A stretch of 64,000 nucleotides of DNA from Paenibacillus sp. BIC5C1 (GTDB lineage: Bacteria; Bacillota; Bacilli; Paenibacillales; Paenibacillaceae): positions 4,340,001 through 4,404,000 of the forward strand of contig NZ_CP135922.1 of assembly GCF_032399705.1 (NCBI RefSeq). The letters are read 5' to 3'. Below, piece by piece: positions 52,019 to 60,058 of this stretch. The translations under genes were made by a program, and so were the position numbers. The notes under the pieces were generated by a model, which searched no databases, was not told the DNA's origin, and saw nothing but the letters and a program-made list of their open reading frames with translations. Each line of letters starts with the position of its first letter. The first letter of the stretch is position 1.

Positions 52019-52530
52019 TTTACATCAGTCCCTTTAATCGACTTCTTACCGGAAAGAGTCAAGTTTGCTTGAGATGGGAACGATTCTTCAAAGTCGTCAC
52101 GCACCTCGTACTCCGCAGTGTTGACATTCGTATTTCGGCAAACTAGCCAACGCTTCTCTTCTCGAACCAATCCATTGTACGGGTCAATAGCGTATCTTTT
52201 GATTGGCTTACTAAATTCCTTGTGCCAATGTTCACAATATGTAACGTTCAAAGGTTTTACAGACTCCAGCTTGTCCTTTACAAAATAAATTGGTTCTCTT
52301 GGATACATATATTGTATATATGTTCCACCTTTACTGGGTTTTTTGACTCCTTCAATATAGGCATCGTTCAGTAGAATACGAAAGTTATGTTCATTAGTCT
52401 TGGCGAAGTCAATCGCTCTATCAATCAACCTAATAACGGCGGTTTCAGACCCGATATGCAAATCATTAAGTAATAGTACATTCAAGTTCTTCACCAATGG
52501 GGCGGTAAAACCTGATTTCAGGCATTTCAT
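52006..52530 (-). CDS. Shortened metallophosphoesterase-like protein (174 aa)
   Basis: The protein resembles calcineurin-type phage phosphoesterases in layout. NVLLLNDLHIGS (with DLHIG) fits motif I. NFRILLNDAYIEGVKKPSKG stands where such enzymes have a GD motif, but the Gly is replaced by Asn. PREPIYFVKDKLESVKPLNV then EHWHKEF stands where the GNHE motif would be, and that signature is lost. The central region with further metal ligands is absent: the protein has 174 residues against about 300 in relatives. It is therefore probably inactive as an enzyme or has a new role. The gene is intact and has a ribosome site (GGAGGATAACA). Confidence 0.55.
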   Translation of the reverse strand: MKCLKSGFTAPLVKNLNVLLLNDLHIGSETAVIRLIDRAIDFAKTNEHNFRILLNDAYIEGVKKPSKGGTYIQYMYPREPIYFVKDKLESVKPLNVTYCEHWHKEFSKPIKRYAIDPYNGLVREEKRWLVCRNTNVNTAEYEVRDDFEESFPSQANLTLSGKKSIKGTDVKWIC

Positions 52531-52532
52531 TG

Positions 52533-52775
52533 TTATCCTCCTAGTCCAAGTAATTTTCTCCGTATCTCCGCTTTCTTCTTATCTTGAGCACAAGGTCGGC
52601 ACTCGTAAATTCCCATGTACCTATCCACTAATTCTTGATAAGGAACATTCAAGGTATCCGATAGACAGTGGATACATTTACTGCCTTCCGTCTCATAGAT
52701 AGTGGCTAGAGCCTTTGCATTCTGCGTAATAAACCTTCCGCAACCGCATTTCAATATGACCACCTCATTTACCAA
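52533..52775 (-). CDS. Small Cys-rich phage protein (80 aa)
   Basis: The product begins MVNEVVILKCGCGRFITQNA and has three Cys pairs (KCGCGR, KCIHC, ECRPC), arranged like a zinc-binding fold. It ends in a basic tail (KKKAEIRRKLLGLGG). It is the first gene of the coupled set of four at the right prophage edge and starts at ATG 52775, behind AATGAGGTGG. No family is known to me. A role as a small nucleic-acid-binding or regulator protein is likely but unproven. Confidence 0.55.
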   Translation of the reverse strand: MVNEVVILKCGCGRFITQNAKALATIYETEGSKCIHCLSDTLNVPYQELVDRYMGIYECRPCAQDKKKAEIRRKLLGLGG

Positions 52776-53141
52776 TATAGGTAGGTTTGTGCGTACTTAA
52801 ACTTTTTGTACGTACTAGACGCAACCTTTCACGTAGATGGCTCGACTACTGAAATGTAAGGAACAACCTAGTGAAATACTTGAAAAAGTTTTTTTAACTA
52901 GACAGTATACTCCTAGACGTACATATCAATCATGTGCAAGCCAACTGACGATTCTCGAAATTGACTAGCGTGAAAGATTTGGTATTCGTGGCGAAATAGT
53001 AAACGTTCAAGGCTGTGAACTTATGTGGGGTTGCTAGACGGTGAGCACAGACGGACCCGTGCCAATGCGGGGGCGAGTGTTGATTCTCAGAGCGGTCTCA
53101 TACGCCGCTTCTCAAGGTTTCAATTCCAGTAAAGACCAGCA
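52776..53141. other. Non-coding region at the prophage edge
   Basis: No supported protein gene lies here. The left part is AT-rich (TTGAAAAAGTTTTTTTAAC near 52882). From about 53041 onward there are GC-rich tRNA-like pieces. One is a perfect tRNA-like anticodon arm at 53092 to 53108, with loop CTCATAC (anticodon CAT). Its acceptor and T arms do not pair well, so I do not call it a functional tRNA. Confidence 0.5.
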
Positions 53142-53219
53142 TATCAGGTGGAGAAGTTTGGAGTTCTCGCTTGCCTTGGAAGCAAGGGATCGCAGGTTCA
53201 AGTCCTGCCATTCCGACCA
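53142..53219 (+). tRNA. tRNA-like element, anticodon TGG (Pro-like), acceptor 5' strand lost
   Basis: A tRNA-like fold ends at CCA (53217 to 53219). The D arm is GAGA with loop AGTTTGGAGT (has A14, G15, GG). The anticodon stem CTTGC/GCAAG (53170 to 53186) has loop CTTGGAA, anticodon TGG. The T arm is GCAGG-TTCAAGT-CCTGC, then CATTCCG, A and CCA. The 3' half closely resembles tRNA-Pro. The expected 5' acceptor strand CGGAATG is missing upstream (TATCAGG there), so the gene is probably not functional. A37 instead of G37 is odd for a proline tRNA. Confidence 0.45.
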
Positions 53220-53337
53220 TCGGGAAGTAGCTGAAATAGATTAGCGGCGGCGTGAAATACCTTAGATGTTGGTGCGTTACCAACCTTTTAGACCGTATGC
53301 TCACTTAATTTAATGGAATTTTATGTTCATTTTTAAG

Positions 53338-53390
53338 TTATGCACTATTCTTAACTTCATTTATTTTGTGAAGTAAAGATTAGTGCATAA
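53338..53390. repeat. Near-perfect 22-bp inverted repeat with 9-base spacer
   Basis: The arms TTATGCACTATTCTTAACTT(CA) and its mirror pair at 20 of 22 positions, mismatching only at arm positions 11 and 16, around TTTATTTTG. No T-run follows on either strand, so it is unlikely to be a terminator. It lies exactly between the tRNA-like pieces and the glnA terminator, which makes it a candidate recombinase attachment or protein-binding site. Confidence 0.85.
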
Positions 53391-53392
53391 AG

Positions 53393-53422
53393 AAAAAACC
53401 CTCACGCCATGTGGCGCAAGGG
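53393..53422 (-). terminator. Intrinsic terminator of glnA
   Basis: The minus strand reads CCCTTGCGCC-ACAT-GGCGTGAGGG followed by TTTTTTC. It lies about ten bases past the glnA stop codon and marks the end of the chromosomal operon next to the prophage. Confidence 0.9.
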
Positions 53423-53431
53423 ATTGGGGAA

Positions 53432-54760
53432 TTAGTACAACGTGATATATTGATCGCGTTCCCATTGGTGGACTTGTGTACGGTACATGTCCCACTCAAT
53501 TTCTTTCAGCTCATAGAAGTGAGCCAGGGCGTGGTCGCCGAGAGCATCACAGATAACTTCGCTGCGGATCAATTCGTTCAATGCTTCTTTCAGGTCAGCT
53601 GGCAAGCTTGGAATGCCTTCTTCCACACGCTCTTCTTCTGACATGATGTAGATGTTACGGTCAATTGGTGCTGGTAAGGACAGCTCACGTTTGATTCCGT
53701 CCAAACCTGCTTTCAATAAAACAGACAAAGCCAAGTAAGGGTTAGCAGCCGGATCCGGATTACGAACCTCAACACGTGTACTCAGACCACGGGAAGCTGG
53801 AATACGGATCATTGGGCTACGGTTACTGGCAGACCATGCTACATAACAAGGGGCTTCATAACCTGGTACAAGACGTTTGTATGAGTTCACAGTTGGGTTC
53901 GTAATTGCTGCAAACGCACGCGCATGCTTCAAAGTTCCAGCCATGAAGTGACGTGCAGTTTTGCTCAGACCCAGCTCGTCAGACTCGTCTACGAATGCGT
54001 TCACTTTGCCTTGGAACAAGGATTGGTTACAGTGCATACCTGAACCGTTCATGCCAAACAGCGGTTTCGGCATAAAGGTAGCATGTAGACCATGCTGACG
54101 TGCAATCGTTTTAACAACGAGTTTGAACGTTTGGATCTGGTCTGCTGCTTTTAGAGCATCAGCATATTTAAAGTCGATCTCATGCTGACCTGGAGCTACC
54201 TCATGGTGGGAAGCTTCGATCTCAAAGCCCATTTCCTCAAGTGTGATAACGATGTCACGACGACAGTTTTCACCAAGATCCGTAGGCGCAAGGTCAAAAT
54301 ATCCACCTTGGTCATTCAGTTCGTTAGTCGGGTTTCCTTTTTCGTCTGTTTTGAACAAGAAGAACTCTGGTTCAGGACCGACGTTGAAGGAAGTAAATCC
54401 CATTTCTTCGGCTTCTTTCAGGTTTCGTTTCAAGATGCCACGCGGATCTCCTGGAAACGGATTACCATCCGGAAGATATACGTCGCAAATCAGTCGAGCA
54501 ACACGGTTCTCGGCTACCCAAGGGAAAATCAGCCAAGAATCAAGATCCGGATAGAGGTACATGTCGGACTCTTCAATACGTACATAACCTTCAATGGAAG
54601 ATCCATCAAACATCATTTTATTGTCCAGAGCCTTGGTAAGCTGGCTCACAGGGATCTCAACGTTTTTGATTGCTCCAAGTAAATCGGTAAATTGCAAACG
54701 AATGAATCGTACATTTTCTTCTTTTGAGATGCGTAGTATGTCTTCTTTAGTAAAACTCAC
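53432..54760 (-). CDS. glnA: Glutamine synthetase type I
   Basis: The enzyme makes glutamine from glutamate, ammonia and ATP. The start is GTG 54760 ([20 protein letters not shown]), behind GAGAGGG; the longer frame to 54787 has no support. The 442 residues match Bacillales GlnA length. [20 protein letters not shown] is the N-terminal signature. The ATP- and metal-site segments ([54 protein letters not shown]) and [13 protein letters not shown] are intact. There is no adenylylation-type Tyr site, as in Firmicutes. It is downstream of glnR in one operon, so GlnR and feedback inhibition control it. Confidence 0.98.
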   Translation of the reverse strand: MSFTKEDILRISKEENVRFIRLQFTDLLGAIKNVEIPVSQLTKALDNKMMFDGSSIEGYVRIEESDMYLYPDLDSWLIFPWVAENRVARLICDVYLPDGNPFPGDPRGILKRNLKEAEEMGFTSFNVGPEPEFFLFKTDEKGNPTNELNDQGGYFDLAPTDLGENCRRDIVITLEEMGFEIEASHHEVAPGQHEIDFKYADALKAADQIQTFKLVVKTIARQHGLHATFMPKPLFGMNGSGMHCNQSLFQGKVNAFVDESDELGLSKTARHFMAGTLKHARAFAAITNPTVNSYKRLVPGYEAPCYVAWSASNRSPMIRIPASRGLSTRVEVRNPDPAANPYLALSVLLKAGLDGIKRELSLPAPIDRNIYIMSEEERVEEGIPSLPADLKEALNELIRSEVICDALGDHALAHFYELKEIEWDMYRTQVHQWERDQYITLY

Positions 54761-54889
54761 GATACCCTCTCCCTTTCTTCTCTGCATATTTGGCTTGCCT
54801 GTTATATTTGTACATTAGAATATAGCATGGGTCAAGGAGTCCTCCTACCCAAAAGCAGGATTTCCCCTGACCTACGAGGTTATACGAAC

Positions 54890-55306
54890 TTATTTTTTAT
54901 TAAAGAAACGGGAAAGCTCTCCCTGGATGAGAGATACTTGTCCAGGTCTCTTACCTGACACCAGTTGTTGTTTAAGCAGACGATGCAGTTGGGAATCCGA
55001 CAGCTCTCTACGTTTCACTTCCGTATCGGCCGTAATAACCGTTGCTTCTTCTGACTCTTTGGAAACAGGATTCATCACTTGTTTAATACCTGCAATGTTA
55101 ACTCCTTTTTCAATTAGAGCCTTGATTTCCAGCAATCGTTCTACGTCATTGAAAGAGAACAAACGCTGATTACCTGACGTTCTCGCAGGAACAATCAAAC
55201 TGTGCTGCTCATAATAACGAATCTGACGCGCGGACAGATCCGTAAGTTTCATTACAATACCTATCGGGAATAAGGCCATATTTCTGCGAATTTCGTCACC
55301 CATCAT
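54890..55306 (-). CDS. glnR: MerR-family nitrogen repressor GlnR
   Basis: GlnR represses glnRA and other nitrogen genes when glutamine is plentiful. The 138-residue protein has the MerR winged helix at residues about 12 to 80: FPIGIVMKLTDLSARQIRYY, EQHSLIVPART and GNQRLFSFNDVERLLEIKAL. The C-terminal helical part (LSDSQLHRLLKQQLV, LIQGELSRFF) is the feedback glutamine-synthetase-sensing tail of the family. The start ATG 55306 follows GGAAGG. It is transcribed with glnA, about 130 bases apart, from the promoter upstream. Confidence 0.96.
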   Translation of the reverse strand: MMGDEIRRNMALFPIGIVMKLTDLSARQIRYYEQHSLIVPARTSGNQRLFSFNDVERLLEIKALIEKGVNIAGIKQVMNPVSKESEEATVITADTEVKRRELSDSQLHRLLKQQLVSGKRPGQVSLIQGELSRFFNKK

Positions 55307-55339
55307 TCATCAACCTTCCAGTCATCTATTCTTCACTCT

Positions 55340-55369
55340 ATTGTACATTTAGTTATTACCAAGTGTCAA
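55340..55369 (-). promoter_or_regulatory. Sigma-A-type promoter of glnR-glnA
   Basis: On the minus strand TTGACA (55364 to 55369) and TACAAT (55340 to 55345) are 18 bases apart, a near-consensus housekeeping promoter. It starts transcription about 25 to 30 bases upstream of the glnR ATG. Confidence 0.75.
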
Positions 55370-55374
55370 TGATG

Positions 55375-55391
55375 TGTTAGATAAACTCACA
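55375..55391. promoter_or_regulatory. GlnR/TnrA box upstream of glnR
   Basis: TGTTA-GATAAAC-TCACA fits the GlnR/TnrA consensus TGTNA-N7-TNACA exactly. It lies just upstream of the -35 and overlaps the stop codon of the preceding PLP-enzyme gene. It supports autoregulation of the glnRA operon. Confidence 0.78.
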
Positions 55392-56640
55392 ATAATTTAC
55401 GTTCTTTCATCGTCTGTAATGCCATCAAAACGCCATATTTAACATGAGAGTATGTTAAACCACCCTGCATATAGCCAATATAAGGCTCACGGATAGGCGC
55501 ATCTGCAGATAATTCAAGGCTCCCACCCTGTATAAACGTACCTGCCGCCATGATGACAGGATGCTCGTAACCCGGCATATCCCACGGTTCAGGAACAACA
55601 TGGCTATCTACTGCAGCAGCCCGCTGTATTCCTTGTACAAAGGCAATTAAATGTTCGGCCGAGCTGAATTGAACAGCCTGAATCAGATCTGTACGTATCT
55701 CGTTCCATGCCGGTTTGGTTACAAATCCAGATGCAGCAAACATCGCCGCAGCGAATGTGCTTCCTTTAATGGCTTGTCCCACAATTGTCGGAGCCATGTA
55801 AAGTCCTTGGTAGATGCCACGAGTTGTTCCCAACATCGCGCCAACCTCACCGCCAATTCCGGGAGCTGTCAAACGATAGGCAGCTAATTGTACGTACTTT
55901 CCCTTCCCGCATATGTATCCACCGGTTTCCGCCAGACCTCCACCGGGATTTTTAATCAGTGAACCTGCCATCAGGTCTACCCCGATTTCGGTTGGTTCAC
56001 GTTCCTCCGTGAATTCACCATAACAGTTATCCACAAATACGATGACATCTTCCTTGATCGCCTTTACACGTGCAACCATATCAGCGATTTCTTCAATACA
56101 GAAGGAAGATCTCCAATCATATCCTCTGGAGCGTTGAATACCAATGACTTTTGTCGCTGCATTGATACTTTTTTCTACTGCCGTCCAATCTACTCCGCCA
56201 TCTTCTAACAGAGCCGTCTCTTGATAGCCAATGCCGAAATCCCGTAACGATCCTGTTCCATCACCAGGCTTGCCAATGACCTTATGCAATGTGTCATAGG
56301 GCTTACCCGTAATGTACAATAACTCGTCACCTGGACGGAGCACACCGAACAAAGCTGTTGCAATGGTATGTGTACCAGACGCAAAATGGGGACGTACCAG
56401 TGCCGCCTCTGCACCAAACACATCGGCATATACTTCATCAAGCACCTCACGCCCCCGATCGTTATACGCGTAACCCGTTGAACCCGCAAAGTGAAAATCG
56501 CTGACTTTTCTACGTTGAAAAGCATTGATTACTTTCCATTGGTTATGATCGGTGATCCGGTCAATCTGTTGCAATTGCCCCGCAATCTGACTTTCAACTT
56601 GTCGTTGAAGTTCAATAATCTCTGAATCAAAGCTTGCCAT
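55387..56640 (-). CDS. ynbB: PLP-dependent methionine gamma-lyase-like protein (YnbB family)
   Basis: The 417-residue protein belongs to the fold-type I PLP enzymes annotated as methionine gamma-lyase or aluminium resistance family. The PLP-linked lysine should be in AGSLIKNPGGGLAETGGYI. Other matched segments are VRPHFASGTHTIATALFGVL (cofactor phosphate region) and VFVDNCYGEFTEEREPTEIG (aspartate that contacts the PLP ring). The gene has the usual length for B. subtilis YnbB. It sits between hflX and glnR as in B. subtilis. The physiological substrate of the family is not established. Confidence 0.9.
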   Translation of the reverse strand: MASFDSEIIELQRQVESQIAGQLQQIDRITDHNQWKVINAFQRRKVSDFHFAGSTGYAYNDRGREVLDEVYADVFGAEAALVRPHFASGTHTIATALFGVLRPGDELLYITGKPYDTLHKVIGKPGDGTGSLRDFGIGYQETALLEDGGVDWTAVEKSINAATKVIGIQRSRGYDWRSSFCIEEIADMVARVKAIKEDVIVFVDNCYGEFTEEREPTEIGVDLMAGSLIKNPGGGLAETGGYICGKGKYVQLAAYRLTAPGIGGEVGAMLGTTRGIYQGLYMAPTIVGQAIKGSTFAAAMFAASGFVTKPAWNEIRTDLIQAVQFSSAEHLIAFVQGIQRAAAVDSHVVPEPWDMPGYEHPVIMAAGTFIQGGSLELSADAPIREPYIGYMQGGLTYSHVKYGVLMALQTMKERKLL

Positions 56641-56724
56641 CTTACTTCATTCCCCTTCATAGCACGAATCTGACGTCAAACATCAATTATCGTGTCAACT
56701 TATCATACAAATATGTCATCGATG

Positions 56725-58011
56725 TTACAGTTGTATGAAATCTTCAAGTAAATAACCGAATTTCTCATATTCGCCTTTTTGCAGTTCCACTTCATAAATT
56801 ACATCATTATCTTCAAATGTGGTCTCAACTACATCACCAATTTTGTAAAGTACAGATGTAAGATCACCACGCTCAGCCGGAATACGGAACCGTTTCGTGT
56901 CACCAGTCAACTCAGCCTGGATAAGCTCCCGAATTTTCAGCAAGTCGTCCGCATCCAGAGCACTCACTTTAATATGCTCTTTATCCAAAGGTAGCATTTC
57001 AAGCTGCTCCGGTGTACAAGCATCCTTTTTGTTATACAATACCAATTGAGGCTTGTCCCCTGAACCCAGCTGCTGCAAAATGGTGTGTACCGTTTTCATC
57101 TGATCTTCACGCATGGCAGACGATGCATCGACCACATGTAATATAAGGTCCGCTTCATTTACTTCCTCCAGCGTTGCACGGAAAGCCGCAATCAGATCAT
57201 GAGGAAGGTTCTGGATAAACCCAACCGTATCTGTGAGTACGATTTCTTTACCACTTGGCAGTTCCATCGTCCGAGAGGTTGGATCCAGTGTGGCAAACAG
57301 CTGGTCTTGAATATACACATCTGCCGCCGTTAATTGTTTAAGCAAGGTGGATTTACCCGCATTCGTATAACCTACAAGGGCTACCTGAATGATACCCGTC
57401 TTTTTGCGACGCTCCCGGTGCAGCTTGCGATGACGTGTCACTTCTTCCAAATGACGCTTCAAGTCATCAATGCGGCCACGAATATGTCGACGATCCGTCT
57501 CCAGTTTACTTTCACCTGGACCCCGCGTTCCAATTCCCCCGCCAAGTCTGGACAAATTCTTCCCGTGACCCGACAAACGTGGTAACAAATAGCTCAACTG
57601 AGCCAATTCAACCTGAATAATACCTTCTCTCGTGTTGGCGCGCTGCGCAAAGATATCCAGGATCAGCTGGGTGCGATCAATAATTTTGAGATCCAACGCT
57701 TCTTCCAGGTTACGAACCTGAGCACCAGACAGCTCCTGGTCAAAAATAGCTGTTGTTGCTCCCATTTCCTCAGCTATTGCACGAAGTTCTTCCACTTTCC
57801 CCTTACCAATGAACCATTTGGTGTCCCGGGTTTTCAGGTTCTGTGACAATACACTCAGCACTTCCACGCCTGCTGTCTCGGCGAGTTTTACCAACTCCTC
57901 AAGGGAGTACTCCGGGTTAATACCCGAGCGTTTGACCTCATCGGTAACCAGACTCACCAACACGGCGCGATCCTTCTTCACCATATCTGTATCATGTGTG
58001 CCATTTGTCAT
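56725..58011 (-). CDS. hflX: Ribosome-associated GTPase HflX
   Basis: HflX binds the ribosome and splits stalled 70S particles after stress. Of 428 residues, about 1 to 180 are the HflX N-domain (TRDTKWFIGKGKVEELRAIA, FDQELSGAQVRNLEE, RLGGGIGTRGPGESKLETDR). The G domain follows: G1 GYTNAGKST, G3 DTVGF, G4 NKKD and G5 SALDADD. The C-terminal domain ends YEVELQKGEYEKFGYL. It starts at ATG 58011 after AAGGAG. The gene order with the PLP enzyme and spoVK is that of B. subtilis ynbA. Confidence 0.97.
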   Translation of the reverse strand: MTNGTHDTDMVKKDRAVLVSLVTDEVKRSGINPEYSLEELVKLAETAGVEVLSVLSQNLKTRDTKWFIGKGKVEELRAIAEEMGATTAIFDQELSGAQVRNLEEALDLKIIDRTQLILDIFAQRANTREGIIQVELAQLSYLLPRLSGHGKNLSRLGGGIGTRGPGESKLETDRRHIRGRIDDLKRHLEEVTRHRKLHRERRKKTGIIQVALVGYTNAGKSTLLKQLTAADVYIQDQLFATLDPTSRTMELPSGKEIVLTDTVGFIQNLPHDLIAAFRATLEEVNEADLILHVVDASSAMREDQMKTVHTILQQLGSGDKPQLVLYNKKDACTPEQLEMLPLDKEHIKVSALDADDLLKIRELIQAELTGDTKRFRIPAERGDLTSVLYKIGDVVETTFEDNDVIYEVELQKGEYEKFGYLLEDFIQL

Positions 58012-58130
58012 CGTGTATATTCACTCCTTCTAATACGTTTCCGCATATATTCTGTGCCACCATGGTTTCATGGCATGCTTTAAGCCGAACCGGTTAACCC
58101 GGCCGGCTGCTTTAAAAATTATATTATCGC

Positions 58131-59102
58131 TTACTTTTGATCAAACTTCAAATCCTCTGTGCGGATAGTCATCAGCTCCAGTTTTCCCGGATTTCCTTGG
58201 GTATACTGTTCCAATAGTCGAACTGCCTGATGACGAATCGATCGTTCAATGGCATTTCGGACATATCGGGCGTTGCTAAACGCATGAAGAGACTCATTTT
58301 TTTCCTGAAGCAGATGCTGCTTTAGTTTGAGTATGGTCTGTGGCATGAGAATATAGTCACGTTCCTTGGCCATAATTTCGGAGATTTGTATCAATTGATC
58401 AATGCTATAGTCTGGAAATTCAACCTGGATTGGAAAACGGGAAGGTAATCCGGGATTCGTCTGCAGAAAAAAATCAATTTCTTCCGAGTAGCCCGCCAGG
58501 ATGAGTATAAATTGATTCTTATTATCTTCCATTGATTTTACAAGTGTATCGATAGCTTCCTTTCCAAAATCCTTCTCGCCCCCGCGAGCCAGACTGTACG
58601 CCTCGTCAATAAACAAAATTCCACCCAATGCCTTTTTGACCAAGTCTCTGGTTTTCTGTGCCGTATGCCCAATGTATTCCCCGACCAAGTCTGCACGTTC
58701 CACTTCAATTAAGTGCCCCTTACTCAATACACCCATCTTCTGAAAAAGCTTCGCAACAATTCGTGCTACCGTTGTTTTTCCGGTTCCCGGATTGCCTTTG
58801 AAAATCATATGATACACGTGCGCCCCACTTATCAGACCAGCTTCGGTACGCATCTGGGCAATCTGTAAGAAAGCATAGATTTCAAATACTAAATCTTTGA
58901 TATTTTCAAGTCCAACCAGTTGCTCTAACTCGCCTTGAATTTCCTGAAAATGCGCATGTTTGGCTAAGCCTTTTGCTGCTTGTATTGCTGTCTCTTCTTC
59001 TTTGACCAACATCTGAGGTTCCTGGTTACGTAAAACAACATTAATTTGTCTGGATGGTCTGCCTCCCGGTTGCCCTCCTGCAGCCATGACCCGTCCGTTC
59101 AT
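58131..59102 (-). CDS. spoVK: Stage V sporulation AAA+ protein SpoVK
   Basis: SpoVK is needed for spore maturation in B. subtilis. The 323-residue protein is a CbxX/CfxQ-type AAA+ ATPase. Walker A is KGNPGTGKTTVARIVAKLF; Walker B is GGILFIDEAYSLARGG; sensor 1 (FILILAGYSEEI) and the arginine-finger region (PGLPSRFPIQVEFPDYS) are present, with a C-terminal helical lid (ARYVRNAIERSIRHQAVRLL). Its length is nearly that of B. subtilis SpoVK. The start ATG 59102 follows GAGGTGA. It implies a spore-forming host. Confidence 0.95.
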   Translation of the reverse strand: MNGRVMAAGGQPGGRPSRQINVVLRNQEPQMLVKEEETAIQAAKGLAKHAHFQEIQGELEQLVGLENIKDLVFEIYAFLQIAQMRTEAGLISGAHVYHMIFKGNPGTGKTTVARIVAKLFQKMGVLSKGHLIEVERADLVGEYIGHTAQKTRDLVKKALGGILFIDEAYSLARGGEKDFGKEAIDTLVKSMEDNKNQFILILAGYSEEIDFFLQTNPGLPSRFPIQVEFPDYSIDQLIQISEIMAKERDYILMPQTILKLKQHLLQEKNESLHAFSNARYVRNAIERSIRHQAVRLLEQYTQGNPGKLELMTIRTEDLKFDQK

Positions 59103-59211
59103 TCGCCATCACCTCTATTTTATCGGGCTGAACTCTCCTGATTATTAATGTATTCTATCAGGTGCTCTAATATTAGAAGGATGGCGAAGAATTATGGGAC
59201 TTTTCCATGAC

Positions 59212-59775
59212 TCAAATCTGAATATTTTTTCTAAACTCCCCATTCTCAAACAGGGTTTGTCTATGCTTCAGAGACAGTTGGAAATATGGAAACACATGTG
59301 CATCAATAGCATGCAACAATTCCTTTGCTGTCCGGTTAGCCAGATCATAATCCCCCGTCGTAATGTGCTTACGAGAAAGAGCATCTTCAAGTTCATCCTC
59401 GTCCAGCAAAAATATTTCTCCATCTTTCAGGACAACGACATCCAGATACAGATCATCAAACCACGGAACACCCTGATCGGTTATGCCCTGGCTACGGCAT
59501 GTATCAATGTACCATTCAACAATCCGCTCCTGATCATCAAACATGGCCGTAACAACAAAGTGCTCGCCTTTCGGATAATACTGCAACCATGAATAACCTT
59601 TATCCGCAATGCAGAAGGTACTTCCTCCATAGGTCTTCCACAAAGGCTCTTTCAAATCTTGTATCGTATACAGCGTAATGTAACCCGTAAAAATTTTGGA
59701 TTGAACGAACCGGCATGTAAATTGTCGGTTCGTAATCCGGCGCCAGTTCGCGCGGTCCCCGAATTTCCGTTTCAT
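59212..59775 (-). CDS. DUF402 domain protein
   Basis: The 187-residue protein contains a DUF402 fold. The signature is FVVTAMFDDQERIVEWYIDT, then PWFDDLYLDVVVLKDGEIFL and LDEDELEDALSRKHITTGDY, as in the family with nucleoside di/triphosphatase members. The acidic Asp/Glu residues in FDDLYLDV and LDEDELED are the likely metal-binding positions. It begins at ATG 59775 after GAGGGG. It stands between spoVK and the PBP gene without operon overlap. The substrate in this host is not known. Confidence 0.82.
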   Translation of the reverse strand: MKRKFGDRANWRRITNRQFTCRFVQSKIFTGYITLYTIQDLKEPLWKTYGGSTFCIADKGYSWLQYYPKGEHFVVTAMFDDQERIVEWYIDTCRSQGITDQGVPWFDDLYLDVVVLKDGEIFLLDEDELEDALSRKHITTGDYDLANRTAKELLHAIDAHVFPYFQLSLKHRQTLFENGEFRKNIQI

Positions 59776-59992
59776 ACGAACCCCTCTTTGCCGACCACAG
59801 GTCCGTGACCTGCTGATATTGGTGAACAGCGAATAACGTCCGCATTACCGATTCCACAAGTGCCTGAATCCGCTTTGCACAACGTATTACGAATAGTTAC
59901 AGCTTACCATATTTAAGTTATACACTCAAAATCAAGCTTTACCCCATCTATTGGAGAGCTATGGTTCCATGCCAAACATTACACAAACCAAA

Positions 59993-60024
59993 AAACCTGC
60001 TTCCCCAACATCAGGGAGCAGGTT
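59993..60024 (-). terminator. Intrinsic terminator of the PBP1-type gene
   Basis: Arms AACCTGCT and AGCAGGTT with additional C/G pairs flank a short loop; the minus strand then continues TTTTTGG. It lies about 35 bases past the stop codon of the penicillin-binding protein. Confidence 0.88.
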
Positions 60025-60058
60025 TTAGGCTGTAATTAATTAATGCGGCTTATTCTTG

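Larger units (their letters stand above)
1..53337. mobile_element. Large tailed-phage prophage, left end outside window
   Basis: An almost unbroken run of minus-strand phage genes fills this stretch: regulatory and small genes, tail shaft, tail tip and adhesins, lysis, then replication. The long non-contractile tail type (siphovirus) is inferred from a single major tail protein, frameshifted chaperones, a very long tape measure and a hub endopeptidase, with no sheath seen. No terminase, portal, capsid or integrase is visible, so these either lie left of the window or are lost. Several genes near module borders are broken, which points to a decaying element. The right edge is placed between the tRNA-like remnants and the glnA terminator; the exact base is not known. 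Confidence 0.9.

Noticed and set aside
51624..52775. Integrase or excisionase among the small genes at the right prophage edge
   Set aside because: None of the four products has tyrosine or serine recombinase motifs or length; the ribbon-helix-helix protein could at most be an accessory DNA-binding protein.
53142..53260. Circularly permuted tRNA-Pro gene, with the 3' half ahead of a 5'-like half
   Set aside because: The CGGGAAG start one base after CCA can pair with CATTCCG at six of seven positions with one wobble, but each half also has its own D-arm-like piece and the 5' half does not continue to a matching anticodon stem. A row of degraded tRNAs is simpler.
53098..53304. Minus-strand ORF with the text MAGLEPAI
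   Set aside because: It is the antisense of the tRNA-like element; such AGLEPA proteins are well-known spurious calls over tRNA genes.
54788..54830. Second GlnR box and promoter directly before glnA (TGTACAAATATAACA)
   Set aside because: The spacing is 15 rather than 17 bases and the -10 is weak, so it does not meet the consensus.
59600..59857. Minus-strand ORF of 85 codons overlapping the DUF402 gene start
   Set aside because: It uses another frame of the DUF402 gene and has no ribosome site.
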